From positions 1,674,001-1,738,000 of the forward strand of contig NW_027478417.1 of assembly GCF_051014685.1 (NCBI RefSeq): a DNA stretch of 64,000 nt, written 5' to 3'. Both the position numbers and the translations under genes were made by a program. A model generated the notes under the pieces. The model was not told the origin of the DNA. It made no database searches and saw only the letters and a list, made by a program, of their open reading frames with translations. Numbering within the stretch: position 1 is the first letter of the stretch; each line of letters begins with the position of its first letter. This stretch comes from Ptiloglossa arizonensis (Eukaryota; Arthropoda; Insecta; Hymenoptera; Colletidae). Below, piece after piece: positions 25,271 to 39,200 of the stretch.

Positions 25271-27485
25271 ATCTGAATGTAGTACCCCGCCCGATTACAT
25301 TGGTGTGTGTACTTTTCCCCCAGGTCATTCCAGTTATTCGTTTCTAGCACTAGAATTGCGAAAATTTTGATTGTTTCTCAACCATTCCTTAACTTCAAAC
25401 TCCCATATCTCGCGAACGGATTGAAGAACCCGATTATTTCCTGTTGCATCTGAAAGTAGAAACTCGACCGATTAGAATGGTGTGTGTACTTTTCCCCTAG
25501 GTCATTCCAGTTATTCGTTTCTAGCAACAGAATTGCGAAAATTTTGCTGGTTTCTCAACCATTCCTTAACTTCAAACTCCCATATCTCGCGAACGGATTG
25601 ACGAACTCGAGAAATTCCTGTTGCATCTGAAAGTAGAAACTCGCCCGATTACAAAGATATGTGTATTTTTCCCCTAGGCCTTCGTAGTTATTGGTTTCGA
25701 GTATCAGACTTGCGAAAATTTTCATGGCTTCTCAACCATTCTTTAACTTCAAACTCCCATATCTCGCGAACGGATTGACAACTCGAATATTTCCTGTTGC
25801 ATCTGAAAGTAGAAAGTCGACCGATAACAATGGTGTGTGTACTTTTCCCCCAGGTCATTCCAGTTGTTCGTTTCTAGCATCAGAATTGCGAAAATTTTGA
25901 CGGTTTCTCAACCACTCCTTAACTTCAAACTCCCATATCTCGCGAACGGATTGACGAACTCGAGAAATTCCTGTTGCATCTGAAAGTAGAAACTCGCCCC
26001 ATTACAATGGTGTGTGTACTTTTCCCCTAGGCCATTCCAGTTATTGGTTTCGAGTATCACACTTGCGAAAATATTGATGGTTTATCAAGCATTCCTTAAC
26101 TTCAAACTCCCATATCTCGCGAACGGATTGACGAACTCGAGAAATTCCTGTTACATCTGAAAGTAGAAACTCGCCCCATTACAATGGTGTGTGTACTTTT
26201 CTTTAGGCCATTCCAGTTATTGGTTTAGAGTATCGGACTTGCGAAAATTTTGATGGTTTCTCAAGCATTCCTTAACTTCAAACTCCCATATCTCGCGAAC
26301 GGGTTGAAGAACTCGATTATTTCCTGTTGCATCTGAAAGTAGAAACTCGACCGATTAGAATGGTGTGTGTACTTTTCCCCTAGGTCATTCCAGTTATTCG
26401 TTTCTAGCATCAGAATTGCGAAAGTTTTGATGGTTTCTCAACCGTTCCTTAATTTCAAACTCCCATATCTCGCGAACGGATTGACGAGCTCGAGAAATTC
26501 CTGTTGCATCGGAAAGTAGAAACACGCCCGATTACAAAGGTATGTGTATTTTTCCCCTAGGCCATAGTAGTTATTGGTTTCGAGTATCAGACTTGCGAAA
26601 ATTGTGATGGTCTCTCAACCATTCCTTAACTTCAAACTCCCATATCTCGCGAACGGATTGACGAGCTCGAGAAATTCCTGTTGCATCTGAAAGTAGAAAC
26701 TCGCCCGATTACAAAGGTATGTGTAGTTTTCCCCTAGGCCTTTGTAGTTATTGGTTTCGAGTATCAGACTTGCGAAAATTTTGATGGTTTCTCAACCATT
26801 CCTTAATTTCAAACTCCGCTATCTCGCGAACGGATTGACGAGCTCGAGAAATTCCTGTTGCATCTGAAAGCAGAAACTCGCCCGATTGCAAAGGTATGTG
26901 TATTTTTCCCCTAGGCCTTTGTAGTTATTGGTTTCGAGCATCAGACTTGGGAAAATTTTGGTGGTTTCTCAACCATTCCTTAACTTCAAACTCCCATATC
27001 TCGCGAACGGATTGACGAACTCGAGAAATTCCTGTTGCATCTGAAAGTAGAAACTCGCGCGATTACAAAGGTATGTGCATTTCTCTCCTAGGCCACAGTA
27101 GTTATTCGTTTCGAGTATCAGACTTGCGAAAATTGTGATGGTTTCTCAACCATTCCTTAATTTCAAACTCCCATATCTCGCGAACGGATTGACGAACACG
27201 AGAAATTCCGGTTGCATCTGGAAGAAGAAACTCTTCCGATTACAACGGTATGTGTATTTTTGCCCTAGGCCATAGTAGTTATTGGTTTCGAGTATCAGAC
27301 TTGCGAAAATTTTGTTGGTTTCTCAAGCATTCCTTAACTTCAAACTCCCATATCTCGCGAACGGATTGACGAGCTCGAGAAATTCCTGTTGCATCTGAAA
27401 GTAGAAGCTCGCCCAATTACAACGGTATGTGTATTTTTCCCCTAGGCCACAGTAGTTATTGGTTTCAAGTATCACACTTGCGAAA
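25271..27485 (+). repeat. 16-monomer higher-order repeat, copy 2 (partial)
   Basis: Matches 22441-24655 with only scattered substitutions, for example 'ccttcgtagtt' for 'cctttgtagtt' near 25680 and 'tgtgtagttttcccc' for 'tgtgtatttttcccc' near 26725. The match ends at about 27487, where 'cgaaaattgtgattg' replaces 'cgaaaattttgatgg' inside a monomer. The junction is thus within a unit and not at a monomer boundary, as expected of homologous exchange. Confidence 0.9.
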
Positions 27486-30201
27486 ATTGTGATTGTTTCT
27501 CAACCATTCCTTAACTTCAAACTCCCATATCTCGCGAACGGATTGACGAACACGTGAAATTCCGGTTGCATCTGGAAGAAGAAACTCTCCCGATTACAAC
27601 GGTATGTGTATTTTCCCCCTAAGCCTTTGTAGTTATTGGATACGAGTATCAGACTTGCGAAAATTTTGATGGTTTCTCAACCGTTCCTTAATTTCAAACT
27701 TCCATATCTCGCGAACGGATTGACGAGTTGGAGAAATTCCTGTTGCATCTGAAAGTAGAAACTCGCTCGATTACAAAGGTATGTGTATTTTTCCCCTAGC
27801 CCTTTGTAGTTATTTGTTTCGAGTATCAGACTTGCGAAAATTTTGATGGTTTCTCAACCATTCCTTAACTTCAAACTCCCATATCTCGCGAACGGATTGA
27901 CGAACTCGAGAAATTCCTGTTGCATCTGAAAGTAGAAACTCGCCCGATTACAAAGGTATGTGTATTTTCCCCTAGGCCTTTGTAGTTATTGGTTTCGAGT
28001 ATCAGACTTGCGAAAATTTTCATGGCTTCTCAACCATTCCTTAACTTCAAACACCCATATCTCGCGAACGGATTGACGAACTCGATTATTTCCTGTTGCA
28101 TCTGAAAGTAGAAACTCGACCGATTACAATGGTGTGTGTACTTTTCCCCTGGGTCATTCCAGTTATTCGTTCCTAGCATCAGAATTGCGAAAATTTTGAT
28201 GGTTTCTCAACCATTCCTTAACTTCAAACTCCCATATCTCGCGAACGGATTGACATACTCGAGAAATTCCTGTTGCATCTGAAAGTAGAAACTCGCCCAA
28301 TTACAAAGGTATTTGTATTTTTCGCCCAAGCCTTTGTAGTTATTGGTTTCGAGTATCCGACTTGCGAAAATTTTGATGGTTTCTCAACCATTCCTTAATT
28401 TCAAACTTCCATATCTCGTGAACGGATTGACGAGCTCCAGAAATTCCTGTTGCATCTGAAAGTAGAAACTCTCCCGATTACAATGGTATGTGTATTTTTC
28501 CCCTAGGCCACAGTAGTAATTGGTTTCGTGTATCAGACTTGCGAAAATTTTGTTGGTTTCTCAAGCATTCCTTAACTTCAAACTCCCATATCTCGCGAAC
28601 GGATTGACGAGCTCGAGAAATTCCTGTTGCATCTGAAAGTAGAAGCTCGCCCAATTACAACGGTATTTGTATTTTTCCCCTAGGCCACAGTAGTTATTGG
28701 TTTCAAGTATCACACTTGCGAAAATTTTGATGGTTTGTCAAGCACTCCTTAACTTCAAACTCCCATATCTCGCGAACGGATTGACGAACTCGATTATTTC
28801 CTGTTGCATCTGAAAGTAGAAACTCGACCGATTACAATGGTGTGTGTACTTTTCCCCTAGGTCATTCCAGTTATTCGTTCCTAGCATCAGAATTGCGAAA
28901 ATTTTGATGGTTTCTCAACCATTCCTTAACTTCAAACTCCCATATCTCGCGAACGGATTGACATACTCGAGAAATTCCTGTTGCATATGAAAGTAGAAAT
29001 TCGCCCAATTACAAAGGTATGTGTATTTTTCCCCCAAGCCTTTGTAGTTATTGGTTTCGAGTATCAGACTTGCGAAAATTTTGATGGTTTCTCAACCGTT
29101 CCTTAATTTCAAACTCCCATATCTCGCGAACGGATTGACGAACTCGAGTATTTCCTGTTGCATCTGAAAGTAGAAACTCGACCGATTACAATGGTGTGTG
29201 TACTTTTCCCCTAGGTCATTCCAGTTATTCGTTCCTAGCATCAGAATTGCGAAAATTTTGATGGTTTCTCAACCATTCCTTAACTTCAAACTCCCATATC
29301 TCGCGAACGGATTGACATACTCGAGAAATTCCTGTTGCATCTGAAAGTAGAAACCCGCCCAATTACAAAGGTATGTGTATTTTTCCCCAAGCCTTTGTAG
29401 TTATTGGTTTCGAGTATCAGACTTGCGAAAATTTTGATGGTTTCTCAACCGTTCCTTAATTTCAAACTCCCATATCTCGCGAACGGATTGACGAAATCGA
29501 GAAATTCCTGTTGCATCTGCAACCAGAAACTCGTCCGATTACAACGGTATGGGTATTTTTGCCCGAGGCCATAGTAGTTATTGGTTTCGAGTATCAGACT
29601 TGCGAAAATTTTGATGGTTTCTCAAACGTTCCTTAACTTCAAACCCCCATATCTCGCGAACGGATTGACGAACTCGAGAAATTCCTGTTACATCTGAAAG
29701 TAGAAACTCGCCCCATTACAATGGTGTGTGTACTTTTCTTTAGGCCATTCCAGTTATTGGTTTAGAGTATCAGACTTGCGAAAATTTTCATGGCTTCTCA
29801 GCCATTCCTTAACTTCAAACACCCATATCTCGCGAACGGATTGACGACTCGATTATTTCCTGTTGCATCTGAAAGTAGAAAGTCGACCGATAACAATGGT
29901 GTGTGTATTTTTCCCCTAGGCCATAGTAGTTATTGGTTTCGAGTATCAGACTTGCGAAAATTTTGATGGTTTGTCAAGCATTCCTTAACTTCAAACGCCC
30001 ATATCTCGCGAACGGACTGACGAACTCGAGAAATTCCTGTTACATCTGAAAGTAGAAACTCGCCCAATTACAAAGGTATGTGTATTTTTCCCCAAGCCTT
30101 TGTAGTTATTGGTTTCGACTATCAGACTTGCGAAAATTTTGATGGTTTCTCAAACGTTCCTTAACTTCAAACCCCCATATCTCGCGAACGGATTGACGCA
30201 C
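27486..30201 (+). repeat. Mixed monomers with a repeated dimer
   Basis: A pair made of a 'cgttcctagcatcagaattg' monomer and a 'gacatactcgag' monomer recurs with its marker at 28168, 28876 and 29230 (4 and then 2 monomers apart). A further pair shows 'tttttccccaagcc', lacking one base relative to 'tttttcccctaagcc'. Markers of the later Y unit ('gaaatcgagaaattcctg', 'catctgcaaccag', 'gcccgaggcc') appear near 29490-29570. No gene is seen. Confidence 0.85.
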
Positions 30202-32137
30202 TCGAGAAATTCCTGTTGCATCTGAAAGTAGAAACTCGCCCCATTACAATGGTGTGTGTACTTTTCCCCTAGGCCATTCCAGTTATTGGTTTCGAGTATC
30301 ACACTTGCGAAAACATTGATGGTTTATCAAGCATTCCTTAACTTCAAACTCCCATATCTCGCGAACGGATTGACGAACTCGAGAAATTCCTGTTACATCT
30401 GAAAGTAGAAACTCGCCCCATTACAATGGTGTGTGTACTTTTCTTTAGGCCATTCCAGTTATTGGTTTAGAGTATCGGACTTGCGAAAATTTTGATGGTT
30501 TCTCAAGCATTCCTTAACTTCAAACTCCCATATCTCGCGAACGGGTTGAAGAACTCGATTATTTCCTGTTGCATCTGAAAGTAGAAACTCGACCGATTAG
30601 AATGGTGTGTGTACTTTTCCCCTAGGTCATTCCAGTTATTCGTTTCTAGCATCAGAATTGCGAAAATTTTGATGGTTTCTCAACCGTTCCTTAATTTCAA
30701 ACTCCCATATCTCGCGAACGGATTGATGAGCTCGAGAAATTCCTGTTGCATCGGAAAGTAGAAACACGCCCGATTACAAATGTATGTGTATTTTTCCCCT
30801 AGGCCATAGTAGTTATTGGTTTCGAGTATCAGACTTGCGAAAATTGTGATGGTCTCTCAACCATTCCTTAACTTCAAACTCCCATATCTCGCGAACGGAT
30901 TGACGAGCTCGAGAAATTCCTGTTGCATCTGAAAGTAGAATCTCGCCCGATTACAAAGGTATGTGTATTTTTCCCCTAGGCCTTTGTAGTTATTGGTTTC
31001 GAGTATCAGACTTGCGAAAATTTTGATGGTTTCTCAACCATTCCTTAATTTCAAACTCCGCTATCTCGCGAACGGATTGACGAGCTCGAGAAATTCCTGT
31101 TGCATCTGAAAGTAGAAACTCGCCCGATTGCAAAGGTATGTGTATTTTTCCCCTAGGCCTTTGTAGTTATTGGTTTCGAGCATCAGACTTGGGAAAATTT
31201 TGATGGTTTCTCAACCATTCCTTAACTTCAAACTCCCATATCTCGCGAACGGATTGACGAACTCGAGAAATTCCTGTTGCATCTGAAAGTAGAAACTCGC
31301 GCGATTACAAAGGTATGTGCATTTCTCTCCTAGGCCACAGTAGTTATTCGTTTCGAGTATCAGACTTGCGAAAATTGTGATGGTTTCTCAACCATTCCTT
31401 AATTTCAAACTCCCATATCTCGCGAACGGATTGACCAACACGAGAAATTCCGGTTGCATCTGGAAGAAGAAACTCTCCCGATTACAACGGTATGTGTATT
31501 TTTGCCCTAGGCCATAGTAGTTATTGGTTTCGAGTATCAGACTTGCGAAAATTTTGTTGGTTTCTCAAGCATTCCTTAACTTCAAACTCCCATATCTCGC
31601 GAACGGATTGACGAGCTCGAGAAATTCCTGTTGCATCTGAAAGTAGAAGCTCGCCCAATTACAACGGTATGTGTATTTTTCCCCTAGGCCACAGTAGTTA
31701 TTGGTTTCAAGTATCACACTTGCGAAAATTGTGATTGTTTCTCAACCATTCCTTAACTTCAAACTCCCATATCTCGCGAACGGATTGACGAACACGTGAA
31801 ATTCCGGTTGCATCTGGAAGAAGAAACTCTCCCGATTACAACGGTATGTGTATTTTTCCCCTAAGCCTTTGTAGATATTGGATTCGAGTATCAGACTTGC
31901 GAAAATTTTGATGGTTTCTCAACCGTTCCTTAATTTCAAACTTCCATATCTCGCGAACGGATTGACGAGTTGGAGAAATTCCTGTTGCATCTGAAAGTAG
32001 AAACTCGCCCGATTGCAAATGTATGTGTATTTTTCCCCTAGCCCTTTGTAGTTATTTGTTTCGAGTATCAGACTTGCGAAAATTTTGATGGTTTCTCAAC
32101 CATTCCTTAACTTCAAACTCCCATATCTCGCGAACGG
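30202..32137 (+). repeat. Core of the 16-mer, displaced copy 3
   Basis: Eleven monomers match 25960-27895 at a constant offset of 4242 bp (24 monomers): 'tttaggcc' at 26202 and 30444, 'gtatgtgcat' at 27071 and 31313, 'cacgtgaaattccgg' at 27551 and 31793. The match stops near 32137, where 'cgggttgaagaactcg' replaces 'cggattgacgaactcg'. Confidence 0.9.
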
Positions 32138-33480
32138 GTTGAAGAACTCGATTATTTCCTGTTGCATCTGAAAGTAGAAACTCGACCGATTAGAATGGTG
32201 TGTGTACTTTTCCCCTAGGTCATTCCAGTTATTCGTTTCTAGCATCAGAATTGCGAAAATTTTGATGGTTTCTCAACCGTTCCTTAATTTCAAACTCCCA
32301 TATCTCGCGAACGGATTGACGAGCTCGAGAAATTCCTGTTGCATCGGAAAGTAGAAACACGCCCGATTACAAATGTATGTGTATTTTTCCCCTAGGCCAT
32401 AGTAGTTATTGGTTTCGAGTATCAGACTTGCGAAAATTGTGATGGTCTCTCAACCATTCCTTAACTTCAAACTCCCATATCTCGCGAACGGACTGACGAA
32501 CTCGAGAAATTCCTGTTACATCTGAAAGTAGAAACTCGCCCAATTACAAAGGTATGTGTATTTTTCCCCAAGCCTTTGTAGTTATTGGTTTCGAGTATCA
32601 GACTTGCGAAAATTTTGATGGTTTCTCAACCGTTCCTTAATTTCAAACTCCCATATCTCGCGAACGGATTGACGAGCTCGAGAAATTCCTGTTGCATCGG
32701 AAAGTAGAAACACGCCCGATTACAAAGGTATGTGTATTTTTCCCCTAGGCCATAGTAGTTATTGGTTTCGAGTATCAGACTTGCGAAAATTGTGATGGTC
32801 TCTCAACCATTCCTTAACTTCAAACTCCCATATCTCGCGAACGGATTGACGAGCTCGAGAAATTCCTGTTGCATCTGAAAGTAGAAACTCGCCCGATTAC
32901 AAAGGTATGTGTAGTTTTCCCCTAGGCCTTTGTAGTTATTGGTTTCGAGTATCAGACTTGCGAAAATTTTGATGGTTTCTCAACCATTCCTTAATTTCAA
33001 ACTCCGCTATCTCGCGAACGGATTGACGAGCTCGAGAAATTCCTGTTGCATCTGAAAGTAGAAACTCGCCCGATTGCAAAGGTATGTGTATTTTTCCCCT
33101 AGGCCTTTGTAGTTATTGGTTTCGAGCATCAGACTTGGGAAAATTTTGATGGTTTCTCAACCATTCCTTAACTTCAAACTCCCATATCTCGCGAACGGAT
33201 TGACGAACTCGAGAAATTCCTGTTGCATCTGAAAGTAGAAACTCGCGCGATTACAAAGGTATGTGCATTTCTCTCCTAGGCCACAGTAGTTATTCGTTTC
33301 GAGTATCAGACTTGCGAAAATTGTGATGGTTTCTCAACCATTCCTTAATTTCAAACTCCCATATCTCGCGAACGGATTGACCAACACGAGAAATTCCGGT
33401 TGCATCTGGAAGAAGAAACTCTCCCGATTACAACGGTATGTGTATTTTTGCCCTAGGCCATAGTAGTTATTGGTTTCGAG
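32138..33480 (+). repeat. Core of the 16-mer, copy 4, with a rearranged left junction
   Basis: About 32138-32470 copies 30545-30877 (offset 1593 bp, 9 monomers). About 32480-32640 resembles 30010-30170 ('ggactgacg', 'tttttccccaagcc'). From about 32640 the sequence follows 30700 onward at 1946 bp (11 monomers): 'gtatgtgcat' at 31313 and 33259, 'cacgtg' at 31793 and 33739. The copy runs past 33480 into the Y unit, so this is where the older 16-mer core feeds into the 36-monomer repeat. Confidence 0.85.
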
Positions 33481-36267
33481 TATCAGACTTGCGAAAATTT
33501 TGTTGGTTTCTCAAGCATTCCTTAACTTCAAACTCCCATATCTCGCGAACGGATTGACGAGCTCGAGAAATTCCTGTTGCATCTGAAAGTAGAAGCTCGC
33601 CCAATTACAACGGTATGTGTATTTTTCCCCTAGGCCACAGTAGTTATTGGTTTCAAGTATCACACTTGCGAAAATTGTGATTGTTTCTCAACCATTCCTT
33701 AACTTCAAACTCCCATATCTCGCGAACGGATTGACGAACACGTGAAATTCCGGTTGCATCTGGAAGAAGAAACTCTCCCGATTACAACGGTATGTGTATT
33801 TTTCCCCTAAGCCTTTGTAGTTATTGGATTCGAGTATCAGACTTGCGAAAATTTTGATGGTTTCTCAACCGTTCCTTAATTTCAAACTTCCATATCTCGC
33901 GAACGGATTGACGAGTTGGAGAAATTCCTGTTGCATCTGAAAGTAGAAACTCGCCCGATTGCAAATGTATGTGTATTTTTCCCCTAGCCCTTTGTAGTTA
34001 TTTGTTTCGAGTATCAGACTTGCGAAAATTTTGATGGTTTCTCAACCATTCCTTAACTTCAAACTCCCATATCTCGCGAACGGATTGACGAACTCGAGAA
34101 ATTCCTGTTGCATCTGAAAGTAGAAACTCGCCCGATTACAATGGTATGTGTATTTTTCCCCTAGGCCACAGTAGTAATTGGTTTCGAGTATCAGACTTGC
34201 GAAAATTTTGATGGTTTCTCAACCATTCCTTAACTTCAAACTCCCATATCTCGCGAACGGATTGACATACTCGAGAAATTCCTGTTGCATCTGAATGTAG
34301 AAACTCGCCCGATTACAAAGGTATGTGTATTTTTCCCCCAAGCCTTTGTAGTTATTGGTTTCGAGTATCAGACTTGCGAAAATTTTGATGGTTTCTCAAC
34401 CGTTCCTTAATTTCAAACTCCCATATCTCGCGAACGGATTGACGAACTCGATTATTTCCTGTTGCATCTGAATGTAGAAACTCGACCGATTACAATGGTG
34501 TGTGTACTTTTCCCCTAGGTCATTCCAGTTATTCGTTCCTAGCATCAGAATTGCGAAAATTTTGATGGTTTCTCAACCATTCCTTAACTTCAAACTCCCA
34601 TATCTCGCGAACGGATTGACATACTCGAGAAATTCCTGTTGCATCTGAAAGTAGAAACTCGCCCAATTACAAAGGTATGTGTATTTTTCCCCAAGCCTTT
34701 GTAGTTATTGGTTTCGAGTATCAGACTTGCGAAAATTTTGATGGTTTCTCAACCGTTCCTTAATTTCAAACTCCCATATCTCGCGAACAGATTGACGAAA
34801 TCGAGAAATTCCTGTTGCATCTGCAACCAGAAACTCGTCCGATTACAACGGTATGGGTATTTTTGCCCGAGGCCATAGTAGCTATTGGTTTCGAGTATCA
34901 GACTTGCGAAAATTTTGATGGTTTCTCAAACGTTCCTTAACTTCAAACCCCCATATCTCGCGAACGGATTGACGAACTCGAGAAATTCCTGTTGCATCTG
35001 AAAGTAGAAACTCGCCCAACTACAAAGGTATGTGTATTTCTCCCCTAGGCCACAGTAGTTATAGGTTTCGAGTATCAGACTTGCGAAAATTTTGATGGTT
35101 TCTCAGCCGTTCCTTAATTTCAAACTCCCATATCTCGCGAACGGATTGACGAGCTCGAGAAGTTCCTGTTGCATATGAAAGTAGAAACTCGCCCGATTAC
35201 AAAGGTATGTGTATTTTTCCCCTAGGCCTTTGTAGTTATTGGTTTCGAGTATCAGACTTGCGAAAATTTTCATGGCTTCTCAGCCATTCCTTAACTTCTA
35301 ACACCCATATCTCGCGAACGGATTGACGACTCGATTATTTCCTGTTGCATCTGAAAGTAGAAAGTCGACCGATAACAATGGTGTGTGTATTTTTCCCCTA
35401 GGCCATAGTAGTTATTGGTTTCGAGTATCAGACTTGCGAAAATTTTGATGGTTTGTCAAGCATTCCTTAACTTCAAACGCCCATATCTCGCGAACGGACT
35501 GACGAACTCGAGAAATTCCTGTTACATCTGAAAGTAGAAACTCGCCCCATTACAATGGTGTGTGTATTTTTCCCCTAGCCCTTTGTAGTTATTTGTTTCG
35601 AGTATCAGACTTGCGAAAATTTTGATGGTTTCTCAACCATTCCTTAACTTCAAACTCCCATATCTCGCGAACGGACTGACGAACTCGAGAAATTCCTGTT
35701 ACATCTGAAAGTAGAAACTCGCCCAATTACAAAGGTATGTGTATTTTTCCCCAAGCCTTTGTAGTTATTGGTTTCGAGTATCAGACTTGCGAAAATTTTG
35801 ATGGTTTCTCAACCGTTCCTTAATTTCAAACTCCCATATCTCGCGAACGGATTGACGAAATCGAGAAATTCCTGTTGCATCTGCAACCAGAAACTCGTCC
35901 GATTACAACGGGATGGGTATTTTTGCCCGAGGCCATAGTAGCTATTGGTTTCGAGTATCAGACTTGCGAAAATTTTGATGGTTTCTCAAACGTTCCTTAA
36001 CTTCAAACCCCCATATCTCGCGAACGGATTGACGAACTCGAGAAATTCCTGTTGCATCTGAAAGTAGAAACTCGCCCAACTACAAAGGTATGTGTATTTC
36101 TCCCTTAGGCCACAGTAGTTATTGGTTTCGAGTATCAGACTTGCGAAAATTTTCATGGCTTCTCAGCCATTCCTTAACTTCAAACACCCATATCTCGCGA
36201 ACGGATTGACGACTCGATTATTTCCTGTTGCATCTGAAAGTAGAAAGTCGACCGATAACAATGGTGT
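33481..36267 (+). repeat. 36-monomer HOR, first Y part (Y1)
   Basis: Pairs with 39844-42630 at an exact 6363-bp offset (36 x 176.75), for example 'cacgtg' at 33739 and 40102. Diagnostic variants are 'cacgtgaaattccgg', 'gattggagaaattcc'-type ends ('gagttggag'), 'catctgcaaccag', 'gcccgaggccatagtagc' and 'caaacgttcc'. Differences from Y2 are few: 'aactcccat' versus 'aacccccat' near 34066, 'gatggtttc' versus 'gattgtttc' near 34388, and 'agaaagtcg' versus 'agagagtcg' near 35363. Y1 lacks the first monomer or so of Y2; the sequence left of 33481 belongs to the 16-mer family. Confidence 0.93.
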
Positions 36268-39200
36268 GTGTACTTTTCCCCCAGGTCATTCCAGTTGTTC
36301 GTTTCTAGCATCAGAATTGCGAAAATTTTGACGGTTTCTCAACCATTCCTTAACTTCAAACTCCCATATCTCGCGAACGGATTGACGAACACGAGAAATT
36401 CCGGTTGCATCTGGAAGAAGAAACTCTCCCGATTACAACGGTATGTGTATTTTTCCCCTAGGCCACAGTAGTAATTGGTTTCGAGTATCAGACTTGCGAA
36501 AATTTTGTTGGTTTCTCAAGCATTCCTTAACTTCAAACTCCCATATCTCGCGAACGGATTGACGAGCTCGAGAAATTCCTGTTGCATCTGAAAGTAGAAG
36601 CTCGCCCAATTACAACGGTATTTGTATTTTTCCCCTAGGCCACTGTAGTTATTGGTTTCAAGTATCACACTTGCGAAAATTGTGATTGTTTCTCAACCAT
36701 TCCTTAATTTCAAACTCCCATATCTCGCGAACGCATTGACGAACACGAGAAATTCCTGTTGCATCTGAAAGTAGAAACTCCCCCGATAACAAAGGTATGT
36801 CTATTTTTGCCCTAGGCCATTCCAGTTATTGGTTTCGAGTATCACACTTGCGAAAATTTTGATGGTTTGTCAAGCACTCCTTAACTTCAAACTCCCATAT
36901 CTCGCGAACGGATTGACGAACTCGATTATTTCCTGTTGCGTCTGAAAGTAGAAACTCGACCGATTACAATGGTGTGTGTACTTTTCCCCTAGGTCATTCC
37001 AGTTATTCGTTCCTAGCATCAGAATTGCGAAAATTTTGACGGTTTCTCAACCATTCCTTAACATCAAACTCCCATATCTCGCGAACGGACTGACGAACTC
37101 GAGAAAGTCCTGTTACATCTGAAAGTAGAAACTCGCCCCATTACAATGGTGTGTGTATTTTTCCCCTAGCCCTTTGTAGTTATTTGTTTCGAGTATCAGA
37201 CTTACGAAAATTTTGATGGTTTCTCAACCATTCCTTAACTTCAAACTCCCATATCTCGCGAACGGACTGACGAACTCGAGAAATTCCTGTTACATCTGAA
37301 AGTAGAAACTCGCCCCATTACAATGGTGTGTGTATTTTTCCCCTAAGCCTTTGTAGTTATTGGTTTCGAGTATCAGACTTTCGAAAATTTTGATGGTTTC
37401 TCAACCATTCCTTAACATCAAACTCCCATAGCTCGCGAACGGATTGACATAGTCGAGAAATTCCTGTTGCATCTGAAAGTAGAAGCTCGCCCAATTACAA
37501 CGGTATGTGTATTTTTCCCCTAGGCCACAGTAGTTATTGGTTTCAAGTATCACACTTGCGAAAATTGTGATTGTTTCTCAACCATTCCTTAACTTCAAAC
37601 TCCCATATCTCGCGAACGGATTGACGAACACGAGAAATTCCGGTTGCATCTGGAAGAAGAAACTCTCCCGATTACAACGGTATGTGTATTTTTCCCCTAA
37701 GCCTTTGTAGTATTGGATTCGAGTATCAGACTTGCGAAAATTTTGATTGTTTCTCAACCGTTCCTTAATTTCAAACTTCCATATCTCGCGAACGGATTGA
37801 CGAGCTGGAGAAATTCCTGTTGCATCTGAAAGTAGAAACTCGCCCGATTACAAAGGTATGTGTATTTTTCCCCTAGCCCTTTGTAGTTATTTGTTTCGAG
37901 TATCAGACTTGCGAAAATTTTGATGGTTTCTCAACCATTCCTTAACTTCAAACTCCCATCTCTCGCGAACGGATTGACGAACTCGAGAAATTCCTGTTGC
38001 ATCTGAAAGTAGAAACTCGCCCGATTACAAGGGTATGTGTATTTTTCCCCTAGGCCTTTGTAGTTATTGGTTTCGAGTATCAGACTTGCGAAAATTTTCA
38101 TGGCTTCTCAACCATTCCTTAACTTCAAACACCCATATCTCGCGAACGGATTGACGACTCGATTATTTCCTGTTGCATCTGAAAGTAGAAAGTCGACCGA
38201 TAACAATGGTGTGTGTACTTTTCCCCCATGTCATTCCAGTTGTTCGTTTCTAGCATCAGAATTGCGAAAATTTTGACGGTTTCTCAACCATTCCTTAACT
38301 TCAAACTCCCATATCTCGCGAACGGATTGACGAACTCGAGAAACTCCTGTTGCATCGGAAAGTAGAAACTCGCCCGATTACAAAGGTATGTGTATTTTTC
38401 CCCTAGGCCATAGTAGTTATTGGTTTCGAGTATCAGACTTGCGAAAATTTTGATGGTTTGTCAAGCATTCCTTAACTTCAAACTCCCATATCTCGCGAAC
38501 GGTCTGACGAACTCGAGAAATTCCTGTTACATCTAAAAGTAGAAACTCGCCCCATTACAATGGTGTGTGTATTTTTCCCCTAGCCCTTTGTAGTTATTTG
38601 TTTCGAGTATCAGACTTGCGAAAATTTTGATGGTTTCTCAACCATTCCTTAACTTCAAACTCCCATATCTCGCGAACGGATTGACGAACTCGAGAAATTC
38701 CTGTTGCATCTGAAAGTAGAAACTCGCCCGATTGCAAGGGTATGTGTATTTTTCCCCTAGGCCACAGTAGTTATTGGTTTCGAGTATCAGACTTGCGAAA
38801 ATTTTGATGGTTTCTCATCCGTCCCTTAATTTCAAACTCCCATATCTCCCGAACGGATTGACGAGCTCGAGAAATTCCTGTTGCATCTGAAAGTAGAAAC
38901 TCGCCCGATTACAAAGGTATGTGTATTTTTCCCCTAGGCCTTTGTAGTTATTGGTTTCGAGTATCCGACTTGCGAAAATTTTCATGGCTTCTCAACCATT
39001 CCTTAACTTCAAACTCCCATATCTCGCGAACGGATTGACGAACTCGAGAAACTCCTGTTGCATCGGAAAGTAGAAACTCGCCCGATTACAAAGGTATGTG
39101 TATTTTTCCCCTAGGCCATAGTAGTTATTGGTTTCGAGTATCAGACTTGCAAAATTTTGATGGTTTGTCAAGCATTCCTTAACTTCAAACTCCCATATCT

